A stretch of DNA of 64,000 nt, taken from assembly GCA_900471925.1 (NCBI GenBank), contig UCGV01000010.1:1-64000 (forward strand), in the 5' to 3' direction. The stretch comes from Hyphomicrobiales bacterium. Lineage in GTDB: Bacteria; Pseudomonadota; Alphaproteobacteria; Rhizobiales; Rhizobiaceae. Shown piece after piece: positions 47,210 through 58,041 of the stretch. Made by a program: the position numbers and the translations under genes. Each line of letters starts with the position of its first letter. Position 1 is the stretch's first letter. Under the pieces are notes generated by a model. It worked only from the letters and a program-made list of their open reading frames with translations. It did no database searches and had not been told where the DNA came from.

Positions 47210-48484
47210 TCAAGCCGATTTGCCGCCCTTGATGATGCGCTGAACCGCTGGCTTCTTGGCCCGCGAGTGCTGGCGCGTGAAGCTGACGATCCGCGGTGCA
47301 ATCTCGCGCCGGAAGCGCGAACCATTGAACACGCCGTAGTGGCCAACATCCGGCTGCAGATAATGCATGCGCATCTCTTCCGGGATGTTCACGCAAATGG
47401 TCTGTGCCGCCTGCGTCTGGCCGACACCCGAAATATCGTCGTTCTCGCCTTCAACAGTCAGCAGGGCGACGTTGCGGATCGCCGAGGGATCCACGCGCTT
47501 GCCACGATGCATCAGTTCGCCTTTCGGCAGCGCATGTTTCATGAAGACCTGCTCGACCGTCTGGAGGTAAAATTCCGCAGTCAGGTCCATGACGGCAAGG
47601 TATTCATCGTAGAAATCGCGATGCTTTTCCGGCTCACCGTCGTTCTTCACAAGGTGCATGAAGAATTCCTTGTGAGCGATCAGATGGCGGTCGAGGTTCA
47701 TAGACATGAAACCGGAAAGCTGCAGAAAGCCCGGGTAAACAGGACGCATGAAGCCCGGTTGCGGCCAGGGCACGTTCATGACGACGTTATCGGCAAACCA
47801 TTCGAGGGGGCGTTCCTTGGCCAGCTTGTTGACGGCCGTCGGATTGATGCGGGTATCGATCGGACCGCCCATAAGTGTCATGGACGACGGTGCCAGCGGA
47901 TCCTTTGCCTCTTCCATGATGGCAGCGGCGGCCAGTACCGGCACCGAAGGCTGACAGACGGCGACGACATGCGTGTCATGGCCGAGGAAATGCAACATCT
48001 CGACAACGTAGTCGATGTAGTCGGATAGGTCGAAGTTACCCTCCGTCATCGGCACCATACGCGCATCGACCCAGTCGGTGATGTAGATATCGGCACTCGG
48101 CAACAGAGCTTCGACCGTGCCGCGCAGCAGGGTCGCATAATGGCCGGACATCGGTGCGACGATGAGAATGCGCGGATCACCGCTACGGCCGGCCGGCAAG
48201 TCACGAGAGAAATGCAGGAGACTGCAAAAGGAGCGTGTCCAGACCACTTCCTCGCGAACCGTAACCTTCTTGCCGTCGATAACGGTCTCGTTGAGGCCGA
48301 ATTCCGGCTTGCCGTAGCGGCGCGTCGTCCGCTCGAACATTTCGAGGCTGGCTGAAATGGTGCGGCCAAGCGGCGTCTGGGAGAAGGGATTCAGCGGATT
48401 GGCATAGGCAAAACGCATCATATCGGCTGCAGCGCGGAAAGGCGCCATCGCTGCGTGGTTCAATTCGTAAAGCTGGTAGAACAT
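47210..48484 (-). CDS. phaZ: intracellular polyhydroxyalkanoate (PHB) depolymerase
   Basis: 424-residue intracellular depolymerase that mobilises PHB granules. The nucleophile elbow reads VVAVCQPSVPVLAA with Cys177 in the place of the usual lipase serine, as in the PhaZ1 family of Cupriavidus. YITDWVDARMVP and the late LQPDVGHYGVFNGSRFR, with the catalytic histidine, are characteristic. There is no signal peptide. ATG 48484 (MFYQLYELNHAAM) is preferred over an in-frame GTG four codons upstream. In rhizobia PHB is the main carbon reserve. Confidence 0.94.
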   Translation of the reverse strand: MFYQLYELNHAAMAPFRAAADMMRFAYANPLNPFSQTPLGRTISASLEMFERTTRRYGKPEFGLNETVIDGKKVTVREEVVWTRSFCSLLHFSRDLPAGRSGDPRILIVAPMSGHYATLLRGTVEALLPSADIYITDWVDARMVPMTEGNFDLSDYIDYVVEMLHFLGHDTHVVAVCQPSVPVLAAAAIMEEAKDPLAPSSMTLMGGPIDTRINPTAVNKLAKERPLEWFADNVVMNVPWPQPGFMRPVYPGFLQLSGFMSMNLDRHLIAHKEFFMHLVKNDGEPEKHRDFYDEYLAVMDLTAEFYLQTVEQVFMKHALPKGELMHRGKRVDPSAIRNVALLTVEGENDDISGVGQTQAAQTICVNIPEEMRMHYLQPDVGHYGVFNGSRFRREIAPRIVSFTRQHSRAKKPAVQRIIKGGKSA

Positions 48485-48585
48485 GAGGGGCGCCACCTTT
48501 CTCTATCCGGTAAAGATAACGCCGATTGAAAGGCGTCGGGTTCTTTCCGTTAACGCTGGCACATCAACGTACGCTAACAGGTTTT

Positions 48586-48600
48586 TGTTGCACAGCAACA
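48586..48600. promoter_or_regulatory. TGTTGC-ACA-GCAACA inverted repeat upstream of phaZ
   Basis: A perfect 6-bp inverted repeat with a 3-base spacer lies 102 bases upstream of the phaZ ATG. Its core TTGC-N3-GCAA is similar to the CTGC-N3-GCAG type sites reported for PHB regulators of the PhaR/AniA family. Function is hypothetical. Confidence 0.4.
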
Positions 48601-48612
48601 TAACATTACAGT

Positions 48613-48649
48613 CGGAAAGAAAAATGCCGGAAAATTGATCTCCGGCATT
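48613..48649 (-). terminator. rho-independent terminator after the FAH-family gene
   Basis: On the minus strand AATGCCGGA / TCCGGCATT (48649-48641 and 48631-48623) with a nine-base loop is followed by TTTCTTTCC. It is 43 bases past the stop of the gene at 48692-49534 and insulates phaZ. Confidence 0.88.
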
Positions 48650-48691
48650 ATCTTGGCGCACAAAGTTTAAGCTTCTCAGTAGGAAAAGCCG

Positions 48692-49534
48692 TTAACGGTC
48701 TGCTACGAAAAGCTGCTTCTGAGTGCCTAGACCTTCGATGCCGAGCTCGACGATGTCGCCGTCCTTCAGGAAGCGCGGAGGTTTCATCCCCATACCGACG
48801 CCCGGAGGCGTGCCTGTGGAGATGACATCACCCGGCTGCAGGGACATGAACTGGCTGAGATAAGAGACGACGAAAGCGACGCCGTAGACCATGGTGTTGG
48901 TAGAGCCGTTCTGCATCGTCTGGCCGTTGACCTTCAGCCACATGCCGAGGTTCTGCGGGTCAGCGACCTCATCCCGAGTTACAAGCCACGGGCCGATCGG
49001 GCCGAACGTGTCGCAGGACTTGCCCTTGGTCCACTGGCCGGAACGCTCGCTCTGAAAGGCGCGTTCGGAAACATCGTTAGACACGCAATAGCCGGCGACA
49101 TAATCCAGAGCGTCAGCTTCGCTCACATATTTCGCGGTCTTGCCAATGACGACGCCGAGCTCGACTTCCCAATCCGTCTTTTCGGAACCGCGCGGGATCT
49201 GAACATTGTCGTTCGGGCCGACGATCGCGGAGGTGGCCTTCATGAAGATGACGGGTTCCGGTGGCACGGTGGCACCGGTCTCAGCCGCATGGTCGGAATA
49301 ATTGAGACCGATGCAGATGAACTTGCCGGTACCGGCAACGCAGGCGCCGATACGATCCGCCGTCAGTTCCGGCAGGCTTTTCGGATCAAGCGCTGCGATC
49401 TTCGCAAGGCCTGCCGGCGTGATTGCTTCGCCGCCGATATCGGCGACATGGGCGGAAAGATCGCGGATCTTGCCATCGGCATCGAGCAGGGCCGGCTTTT
49501 CGCGGCCTGCTTCTCCAACGCGCATCAGTTTCAT
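48692..49534 (-). CDS. fumarylacetoacetate hydrolase family protein
   Basis: 280-residue FAH-superfamily protein. The core includes KFICIGLNYSDHAAETG, PVIFMKATSAIVGPND, the metal-binding DWEVELGVVIGK with its E-x-E pair, and GDVISTGTPPGVG near the C-terminus. Members are acylpyruvases, ureidoglycolate lyases or oxaloacetate decarboxylases, and the substrate cannot be assigned here. The start at 49534 is fixed by AGGAGG six bases upstream; the longer frame to 49567 is rejected. Confidence 0.9.
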   Translation of the reverse strand: MKLMRVGEAGREKPALLDADGKIRDLSAHVADIGGEAITPAGLAKIAALDPKSLPELTADRIGACVAGTGKFICIGLNYSDHAAETGATVPPEPVIFMKATSAIVGPNDNVQIPRGSEKTDWEVELGVVIGKTAKYVSEADALDYVAGYCVSNDVSERAFQSERSGQWTKGKSCDTFGPIGPWLVTRDEVADPQNLGMWLKVNGQTMQNGSTNTMVYGVAFVVSYLSQFMSLQPGDVISTGTPPGVGMGMKPPRFLKDGDIVELGIEGLGTQKQLFVADR

Positions 49535-49625
49535 GAATATCCTCCTCATGGAACGCAGGTGCGCCACCTATGAACGAATTATTCATCGGTGTCATTATGC
49601 CTTTCCGCCGAAGCGGTACGCCCGT

Positions 49626-50579
49626 TTAGAAAATTTCCGAGAGTTCCGGGCCGGCGGGTACGATGCCTGTCGGATTAAGGCTTTCGATCGAATAGTAGCC
49701 ACGCTTGATGTGATCAAAATTCACTGTTTCGGCGACGCCCGGCCAATCCAGCATCCGGCGGCAAAATGCCCTGAGATTGGCATAGTCAGACAGGCGCCGA
49801 AGGTTGCATTTGAAGAGACCGTGATAGGCGACATCGAAACGCACCAGCGTGACGAAGAGGCGGATATCGGCCTCCGTCGGATGGTCGGCGAAGAGGAAAT
49901 TTTGTCCTTCAAGCTGAGGCTCAACCCAATCGAGGCACGCAAAAACCTCGGCAAATGCCTCCTCGTAGGCGATCTGGGTCGTGGCGAAACCCGTGCGATA
50001 AACCCCGTTGTTCAAGGAGGGATATATGCGGTCGTTAAAAGCATCGATCTCCTCGCGCTTGGCCGCGGGATAGAGATCTGTATGGCGACGAGCGAGATCA
50101 CCAAATCCGCTGTTCAGCATGCGCAGGATATCGGAGGATTCGTTATTGACGATTGTTCCGCGCTTCTTATCCCAGAGCACAGGTACCGTGGCGCGGCCCG
50201 TGAATTCGGGATCCGCCTTCGTGTAGACTTCGTGCATGTATGTGGAGCCGTTCACCTCGTCTGCGGTGGCACCGGCATGGTTGCCGAAACGCCAACCCTG
50301 CTTGCTGAGCGCCGGTTCGACGACGGAAACGGAGATGGCGTCCTCCAGTCCCTTGAGCTTACGGCCGATCAGCGTGCGGGAAGCCCAGGGGCAGATATAG
50401 GCGACGTAGAGGTGGTAACGTCCCGCTTCCGCGGCAAAGCCACCCTCACCCGTCGGTCCGGCGCTGCCGTCAGGTGTCACCCAGTTGCGGAAACTAGATA
50501 TCTGGCGAACGAAGCCGCCTTTTGCATCCTTTGCCTGGACCGGTTGCCAATCCTCGGTCCATTTGCCATTCACCAGCAT
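49626..50579 (-). CDS. Xi-class glutathione S-transferase (glutathionyl-hydroquinone reductase)
   Basis: 317-residue GST of the Xi/YqjG type, which removes glutathione from glutathionyl-hydroquinones. The catalytic motif is YICPWASRTLIGRKL with Cys near residue 64, and the family-specific LWDKKRGTIVNNESSDILRML follows. The C-terminal all-helical domain contains FADHPTEADIRLFVTLVRFD. Length and motifs exclude standard ~200-residue GSTs. It is divergent from the nitroreductase gene. Confidence 0.92.
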   Translation of the reverse strand: MLVNGKWTEDWQPVQAKDAKGGFVRQISSFRNWVTPDGSAGPTGEGGFAAEAGRYHLYVAYICPWASRTLIGRKLKGLEDAISVSVVEPALSKQGWRFGNHAGATADEVNGSTYMHEVYTKADPEFTGRATVPVLWDKKRGTIVNNESSDILRMLNSGFGDLARRHTDLYPAAKREEIDAFNDRIYPSLNNGVYRTGFATTQIAYEEAFAEVFACLDWVEPQLEGQNFLFADHPTEADIRLFVTLVRFDVAYHGLFKCNLRRLSDYANLRAFCRRMLDWPGVAETVNFDHIKRGYYSIESLNPTGIVPAGPELSEIF

Positions 50580-50774
50580 GCCCGCATCTCCTGATCGATC
50601 GGATTTTGTGGTGGTTTATCCGGAGATTTTCGCGCGCGTAAGCCTCGTTTCTTGAAACAGATTGTGCACCTGTCGCGACCGAAGTGAGCTTGCCAAGAAA
50701 GCGAGCATGGAAATATCAATAGGATGATCTCCGCAATGGAATCCCCCGTCCATCGCCAACATCCGGAAACCAGC

Positions 50775-51371
50775 ATGACAAAAGCCAATAGCCGCGAATC
50801 CGAATACCCGATCGATCCGATGTTTCTCGACCGCTGGTCGCCCCGCGCCTTTACAGGCGAAATCATCGAAGAAAGCGAGATCTTGCCGCTGCTCGATGCC
50901 GCCCACTGGGCACCTTCTTCGGCAAACATGCAGCCGTGGCGGTTTCTCTACGCATTAAAGGGTTCCGAGCACTGGGAAGAATTCCTTGGCCTGCTCAACG
51001 AATCCAACCAGGAATGGGCGAAAAACGCTTCGGCACTGATCTTCGTGATCTCGCGCAGCTTCAATGGCGCTCGCAGCGAGGGGCGTGCAAGCTACACACA
51101 TTCTTTCGATGCTGGCACCGCTTGGGGTCATCTCGCCATCCAAGCCCGCATTTCCGGCCTCTATGCCCATGGCATGGGGGGAATCAAGCATGACGAAATC
51201 AAAGAAAAGCTTCGAGTTCCCGATGGTTATCGCGTGGAAGCCGGTATTGCGGTCGGCCGTATCGCCGACAAGAACACGCTTTCCGAGCGCAATCGCGACC
51301 GCGAATTTCCGAGCCAGCGCAAGCCGCTCTCGGAAGTCATCTTCAACGGCCATTTCGTCGAGAACGATTGA
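50775..51371 (+). CDS. nitroreductase family protein
   Basis: FMN-dependent oxidoreductase of the nitroreductase superfamily. It is 198 residues from ATG 50775, which has GGAAA upstream; in-frame ATGs at 50724 and 50736 would extend it. FMN contacts are suggested by RWSPRAFTGE near residue 20, DAAHWAPSSANMQPWRF near residue 50, and the later GTAWGHLAIQARISGLYAHGMGG. Substrate unknown. Convergent with gyrB across a bidirectional terminator. Confidence 0.88.
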   Translation: MTKANSRESEYPIDPMFLDRWSPRAFTGEIIEESEILPLLDAAHWAPSSANMQPWRFLYALKGSEHWEEFLGLLNESNQEWAKNASALIFVISRSFNGARSEGRASYTHSFDAGTAWGHLAIQARISGLYAHGMGGIKHDEIKEKLRVPDGYRVEAGIAVGRIADKNTLSERNRDREFPSQRKPLSEVIFNGHFVEND

Positions 51372-51383
51372 TCACACATAGGA

Positions 51384-51417
51384 AAGCCCCGCGAACCTGA
51401 TGGCTGCGGGGCTTATT
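51384..51417. terminator. terminator between the nitroreductase gene and gyrB
   Basis: AAGCCCCGC (51384-51392) pairs with GCGGGGCTT (51406-51414) around a 13-base loop, followed by ATTCTTG. It probably serves the plus-strand gene and possibly gyrB from the other side. Confidence 0.7.
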
Positions 51418-51434
51418 CTTGACCGGGCGTTCGA

Positions 51435-53918
<2,484 letters not shown>

Positions 53919-54003
53919 TCACCGGCTTTTTCAATGTCGAATATAGGTTTTTTGCGGCAAGTTCCCAATGGCAAGGCCCTAAAACAAGGCATAAATCAGG
54001 GGA

Positions 54004-54381
54004 TTATGACGCTTTTCCGTCCACTTTGCCGCCATTTTCGAGAAGCGCCGATAGCCGGGCGATATCTGCCCTGTCAAGGTCACGAATCTGCTTGGCCAGA
54101 CGGTTGGCAAATTCGGTGTGTTCGGGCGGCAGGCCCGCAGTATCGAGCACCACGCGCGGGTCGGAGGCGCCGGCCACAAGGAAAAGTTCCTCGGCCTCAT
54201 CCCAGATAATGTTGAAGTAGCCGGCGATGCGCTGCAGGAGATCGAAACTCGGCAAGCCGCGCTTCCCGTGCTCGAGCGCGGAGAGGTAAGCGGGCGAGAC
54301 ATTCAAAGCTGCAGCCATCTGCTTCTGGGTGACGCCCTTGCGGGCGCGAAGCTTGCGGACAGCTTCCGCAAACGGGGTCAC
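54004..54381 (-). CDS. XRE-family transcriptional regulator
   Basis: 125-residue protein. An N-terminal Cro/C1-type helix-turn-helix (KGVTQKQMAAALNVSPAYLSAL) occupies residues ~12-45. A C-terminal helical region of unknown role follows (GLPPEHTEFANRLAKQIRDL). It overlaps the upstream smr-domain gene by four bases, so both are expressed together. The target genes are unknown, and it sits 133 bases from the gyrB start, which it might influence. Confidence 0.85.
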   Translation of the reverse strand: MTPFAEAVRKLRARKGVTQKQMAAALNVSPAYLSALEHGKRGLPSFDLLQRIAGYFNIIWDEAEELFLVAGASDPRVVLDTAGLPPEHTEFANRLAKQIRDLDRADIARLSALLENGGKVDGKAS

Positions 54382-54944
54382 GGTTTTTCTCCGGCACGGC
54401 GCGCAAGACGAATGTAAAGCGCGCCTTCGCCGCCGTGATGCTGGGCGGCCGGCTCATAGGATGAAATCAGAAAACGGAATTCCGGTTTTGAGAACCACAG
54501 CGGCACGGCGCGTTTCAAAGCACCTTCGCTCCCCATGGAACTGCCCTTGCCGGTGATGACCAGGACATGCCGCATGCCGCGCTCATGAGCACGGATCAGA
54601 AAATCAAGCAGGAAGGAATGCGCTTCGCTCTGGACCATGCCGTGAAGGTCGATCCGCGCTTCCAGCGCCAGCTTGCCCTTGGCGATCTTGCGCTTGACCG
54701 GCCGCTCCAGCGGATGGTGGACGCCCGAAGGCTGCTTTGCAGGGGCCGGCGTCGGCATTTGCTGCGCAGGAGGTGAAGCCGTCTTCTTTTCGATCTTTTC
54801 CTGTTCGGCTGCCGCTTCTGCCTCTGCGAGAAAAGTATCGAGCGCAGTCAGCTCGTTCGTCTTGCCGGGCATGGGCCGGGTACTGCGGGCCACCCTACCC
54901 CAGAGGATCCTCTCGTCCGAGCTGAGCTTGCGGTCCTTCGCCAT
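54378..54944 (-). CDS. Smr domain protein
   Basis: 188-residue protein with a Smr (MutS-related) endonuclease-like domain in the C-terminal half. EARIDLHGMVQSEAHSFLLDFL contains the LDLHG-type motif, and VLVITGKGSSMGSEGALKRAV contains the conserved TGKG. The N-terminal half is Pro/Ala/Lys-rich and probably disordered. Small Smr proteins are reported as nucleases acting on DNA or stalled-ribosome mRNA; which applies here is unknown. It overlaps mltA by one base and the XRE gene by four. Confidence 0.88.
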   Translation of the reverse strand: MAKDRKLSSDERILWGRVARSTRPMPGKTNELTALDTFLAEAEAAAEQEKIEKKTASPPAQQMPTPAPAKQPSGVHHPLERPVKRKIAKGKLALEARIDLHGMVQSEAHSFLLDFLIRAHERGMRHVLVITGKGSSMGSEGALKRAVPLWFSKPEFRFLISSYEPAAQHHGGEGALYIRLARRAGEKP

Positions 54945-56059
54945 CAGAGGAACCTCGCTGCAGCGGCATTGGGAACAAGAATTGCGAAATCGGCATCGTT
55001 CCGAACCGTTCCTGCCAATTCGCCTGCTGCATAACCCGAACCGGTAAAGATGTCACCGCGTGCGGGACCGACGATTGCCGAACCGGTATCCAGCGCCAGC
55101 ATCAGCCTCTGGAACGGTTTGCCGGCATCAAGATGCGTCAGGCTTTCGGAGCGGATGAAGAATGGAAAACCGAACGTGTGGATCAGTCGGTCAACAGCGA
55201 GCGAACGGCCCGCAAGCAGTGGCACCTTTGCTGCGGCGACTGGCCCGGCATTTGGATCATCAGCCGACGCCTGGCGGAAGAAAATATAGGATCGGTTGTG
55301 CCAGAGCACTTCATCGACCTGGTCCGGATGTGCGGCAAGCCAAGCGCGGATCGATTGCATGGAAATGTTGGCGCGCTCGATTTCGTCACGATCGATCAAC
55401 AGTTTGCCGATCGCCGAAAATGGATGGCCGGCCTTTGCGGCGTAGGTGATACGGGCAATCCTGCCATCCGGATAGCGCAGACGAGCAGCGCCCTGCACAT
55501 GAACGAAGAAGAGATCGACCTTTGATTTTGCCCAGCCAATCTCCAGGTCACGGCCGTCGAGATAGCCCTGGTCGATGGCACGGCGATCCGGATAGGCCTC
55601 AATTACGCCGTCCTGCAGACGCGCGAATGCGTAAGATCCGTCCAGTTCCGCGGGACGGTTCTGATCGTCAAGATCAATCAGATCATCGGGGCGCCGGTAG
55701 ATCGGAAAACGAAAGATCGCGTCAGGCCTGTCGGAAACTTCGAGTTCCGGTTCATAGAAGGCGGTAACAAAACCATTGGCGCCATCTGTCCGGATGATCC
55801 GAAACGGCTGACAGCGTTTTTCAAAGAAGGTGCGCGCTTCCTGTGCCGACGATGGGCGGAAGTCCTTTGCTTCCTCCAGCAGCGGAAGGAGATCGATTGC
55901 GGTCAGCCCCAGCGATCCGGTGCGATAGGGTTTTATTTCAGAAATATGCCGGCGACAGGCGTCCAGAACCTCAAAAAGGCTGGAGGGATCATCATCCCCC
56001 CAGCCTTTCAATCCATCGAAACTGACTGCCTGAAGGGCAAAGCCGGTCGCGTCACTCAT
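54944..56059 (-). CDS. mltA: membrane-bound lytic murein transglycosylase A
   Basis: 371-residue MltA-type transglycosylase that cuts peptidoglycan glycan strands. The family signatures are GFVTAFYEPELEVSD, HVQGAARLRYPDGR, RSYIFFR and the C-terminal LALDTGSAIVGPARGDIFTGSG containing the catalytic Asp. From ATG 56059 there is no lipobox and no obvious signal peptide, unlike E. coli MltA. An upstream start could matter. It overlaps the Tim44-like gene by eight bases. Confidence 0.91.
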   Translation of the reverse strand: MSDATGFALQAVSFDGLKGWGDDDPSSLFEVLDACRRHISEIKPYRTGSLGLTAIDLLPLLEEAKDFRPSSAQEARTFFEKRCQPFRIIRTDGANGFVTAFYEPELEVSDRPDAIFRFPIYRRPDDLIDLDDQNRPAELDGSYAFARLQDGVIEAYPDRRAIDQGYLDGRDLEIGWAKSKVDLFFVHVQGAARLRYPDGRIARITYAAKAGHPFSAIGKLLIDRDEIERANISMQSIRAWLAAHPDQVDEVLWHNRSYIFFRQASADDPNAGPVAAAKVPLLAGRSLAVDRLIHTFGFPFFIRSESLTHLDAGKPFQRLMLALDTGSAIVGPARGDIFTGSGYAAGELAGTVRNDADFAILVPNAAAARFL

Positions 56060-56756
56060 GTTCCGATTCGGTCGCCACGAGTTTCCAGTTGGGATCACGC
56101 GAACGTGTATCGCGCGCAAAGGTCCAGAGATCGTTGACCTCGGCGACGTTCTCGGCATCGCCGTCGATCAACGCATCGCTCCTGTCATAGGTTGCGGAGA
56201 TCAGCTGGCTGATGATGCGAACCGTAATCTGGGCTTCGCTGCCCTTGGTCTCGACATTCGTGATTTCCGCCTTGTCGATGCCGACAAAGGTGGACTTCAT
56301 CTTTTCGCCCTTGTTTTCGCGATCGGCGATCGCAGCGTCGAAGCCTTCATAGACTTCTCGGGAGAGAAGGTTCTTCAAGGTTTTGCGGTCGCCATCGGCA
56401 AAGGCCATGACGATCATTTCATAGGCCATGCGGGCGCCGTTCAGGAATTCCTTCGGGCTGAAGGAGGGATCGGCCCTGTTAAGCGCGCGCAGGGATTCGT
56501 TCAGCGGTGTTCCGGCCGGAGCGAAAGCGTCGATGGCCGAGAAACGATCCTCTTCCTCGCCGTTGGCGTCGCGCCGCGGCAGCGTGACGACCTTGCCGGC
56601 ATCGGCAGAATCGTTCTGCACGGCATCCCGTGGCGTATAAAGATCACGCGGCGGCTTCTCATTTCCGGTACGGCGTCCAAGAACGGACCGAAGCTGAAAG
56701 AAAATCAGCACCGCCGCCACCAAGAAAAATAGTGTGATGAAGTCGTTTGAACTCAT
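56052..56756 (-). CDS. Tim44/TimA family protein
   Basis: 234-residue protein with an N-terminal membrane anchor (DFITLFFLVAAVLIFFQL) and a C-terminal Tim44-like lipid-binding domain (ARMAYEMIVMAFADGDRKTL, LLSREVYEGFDAAI, DLWTFARDTRSRDPNWKLV). The mitochondrial relative is part of the TIM23 import motor. The alphaproteobacterial TimA proteins sit at the inner membrane, with unclear function. Grouping with fxsA and secB across a divergent promoter region (56757-56883) is characteristic of Rhizobiales. Confidence 0.9.
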   Translation of the reverse strand: MSSNDFITLFFLVAAVLIFFQLRSVLGRRTGNEKPPRDLYTPRDAVQNDSADAGKVVTLPRRDANGEEEDRFSAIDAFAPAGTPLNESLRALNRADPSFSPKEFLNGARMAYEMIVMAFADGDRKTLKNLLSREVYEGFDAAIADRENKGEKMKSTFVGIDKAEITNVETKGSEAQITVRIISQLISATYDRSDALIDGDAENVAEVNDLWTFARDTRSRDPNWKLVATESEHE

Positions 56757-56883
56757 ATCCCGCCGTTCACTGTTAACATCCCCGATTTCTACCCCCATAT
56801 AGTCCGGCTATACGAATGATTCAAATCATGGCTGGTATCTTTGCCAGTGCCAAGGGGAGCCCGAGCCCGCTCGGGGTAAAGAG

Positions 56884-57402
56884 ATGCGTTTTTCCATGCT
56901 GCCGGTTTTCGTGCTGCTGTTGCCGCTTGCCGAGATCGCAGGCTTCGTCATTGTCGGGCGCGCGATCGGTATTGCCGCAACGCTGGCACTTGTCGTGCTG
57001 GGCCTCGTCATCGGTTCGTTCCTCCTGCGTCGGCAGGGTATCGGCATTCTGCGTCGCATGTCGGCCGAGGGTCGCAACGGCACCATGCCAGGACGGGAAT
57101 TGCTCGATCCGGCAATGAACGTCATCGCCTCGTTGCTCTTCATTATACCAGGCTTTCTGTCGGATATCGTGGCGATCCTGCTCCTCATCCCGCCGGTGCG
57201 CAACCTGCTCTGGCGGTCGATCGCCAAGCGCTTTGTTGTCGTCGGGGGCAATGGCGGAGGCTTTTCGACATCCTCACATCCGGACTTTCGAAGCCGGCCG
57301 AGCAAATCAGGTGATTCAAAAGTAGTCGACCTCGATGAAGAGGACTATCATCGGGAACCGAACAGCAAGTCCCCCTGGTCCGGCAAACAGCTCGGCGATT
57401 GA
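56884..57402 (+). CDS. fxsA: FxsA family membrane protein
   Basis: 172-residue inner-membrane protein of the FxsA family. Three to four hydrophobic segments lie in the first 120 residues (LPVFVLLLPLAEIAGFVIVG; ATLALVVLGLVIGSFLLR; NVIASLLFIIPGFLSDIVAI). A polar C-terminal tail follows. In E. coli overproduction relieves phage T7 exclusion by the F plasmid; a native function is not known. It precedes secB by 98 bases on the same strand. Confidence 0.9.
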   Translation: MRFSMLPVFVLLLPLAEIAGFVIVGRAIGIAATLALVVLGLVIGSFLLRRQGIGILRRMSAEGRNGTMPGRELLDPAMNVIASLLFIIPGFLSDIVAILLLIPPVRNLLWRSIAKRFVVVGGNGGGFSTSSHPDFRSRPSKSGDSKVVDLDEEDYHREPNSKSPWSGKQLGD

Positions 57403-57500
57403 TGCGGCAACGCATTTGATGGGCCGGAGGCCCAGGGTTGTAAGCCCATCCCCGAAATGTTAGATGGCGGCACCATCCAATGCCCCTTGAGGAAAAGTCC

Positions 57501-57983
57501 ATGGCAGACGACAACAGCAGCAACGGCGCAACGAACCCGACCCTTTCGATCCTCGCCCAGTACGTCAAGGATCTTTCCTTCGAAAACCCGGGCGCACCGC
57601 GCTCGCTCCAGGCCCGCGACAAGGCACCGGCGATCAACATCAATGTGAACGTCAATGCCAATCCGCTGTCCGACACTGATTTCGATGTCGTGCTTTCGCT
57701 GATTGCTGAAGCCAAGGAAGGCGACAAGACGGTCTTTCATACCGAGCTCGTCTATGGCGGCGTCTTCCGCGTTGCCGGTTTCCCGCAGGAACACATGTTG
57801 CCGGTTCTCTTCATCGAGTGCCCGCGCATGCTCTTCCCGTTCGCCCGCCAGATCATTGCCGACGTTACGCGCAACGGCGGCTTCCCGCCGCTGATGATCG
57901 ACCCGATCGATTTCGCGCAGATGTTCGCACAGCGCGTTGCTGAAGAGCAGGCTCGTTCCAAGGTCCAGGCCGTTCCGAACTGA
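57501..57983 (+). CDS. secB: protein-export chaperone SecB
   Basis: 160-residue tetrameric export chaperone. The start ATG 57501 ([16 protein letters not shown]) has GAGGAAAAG upstream; ATG 57480 would add seven residues. Conserved parts are [14 protein letters not shown], the [10 protein letters not shown] strand and [23 protein letters not shown]. It is followed by a strong terminator. Confidence 0.97.
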   Translation: MADDNSSNGATNPTLSILAQYVKDLSFENPGAPRSLQARDKAPAININVNVNANPLSDTDFDVVLSLIAEAKEGDKTVFHTELVYGGVFRVAGFPQEHMLPVLFIECPRMLFPFARQIIADVTRNGGFPPLMIDPIDFAQMFAQRVAEEQARSKVQAVPN

Positions 57984-58010
57984 GCCTGTCTTCCAGGCTT
58001 GAAAGATCAG

Positions 58011-58041
58011 ATGCCCGGGCAAAACCCGGGCATTTTTATTT
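58011..58041 (+). terminator. rho-independent terminator after secB
   Basis: ATGCCCGGG (58011-58019) and CCCGGGCAT (58025-58033) form a perfect stem with a CAAAA loop, followed by TTTTATTTT. It separates secB from the convergent dnaQ gene. Confidence 0.93.
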
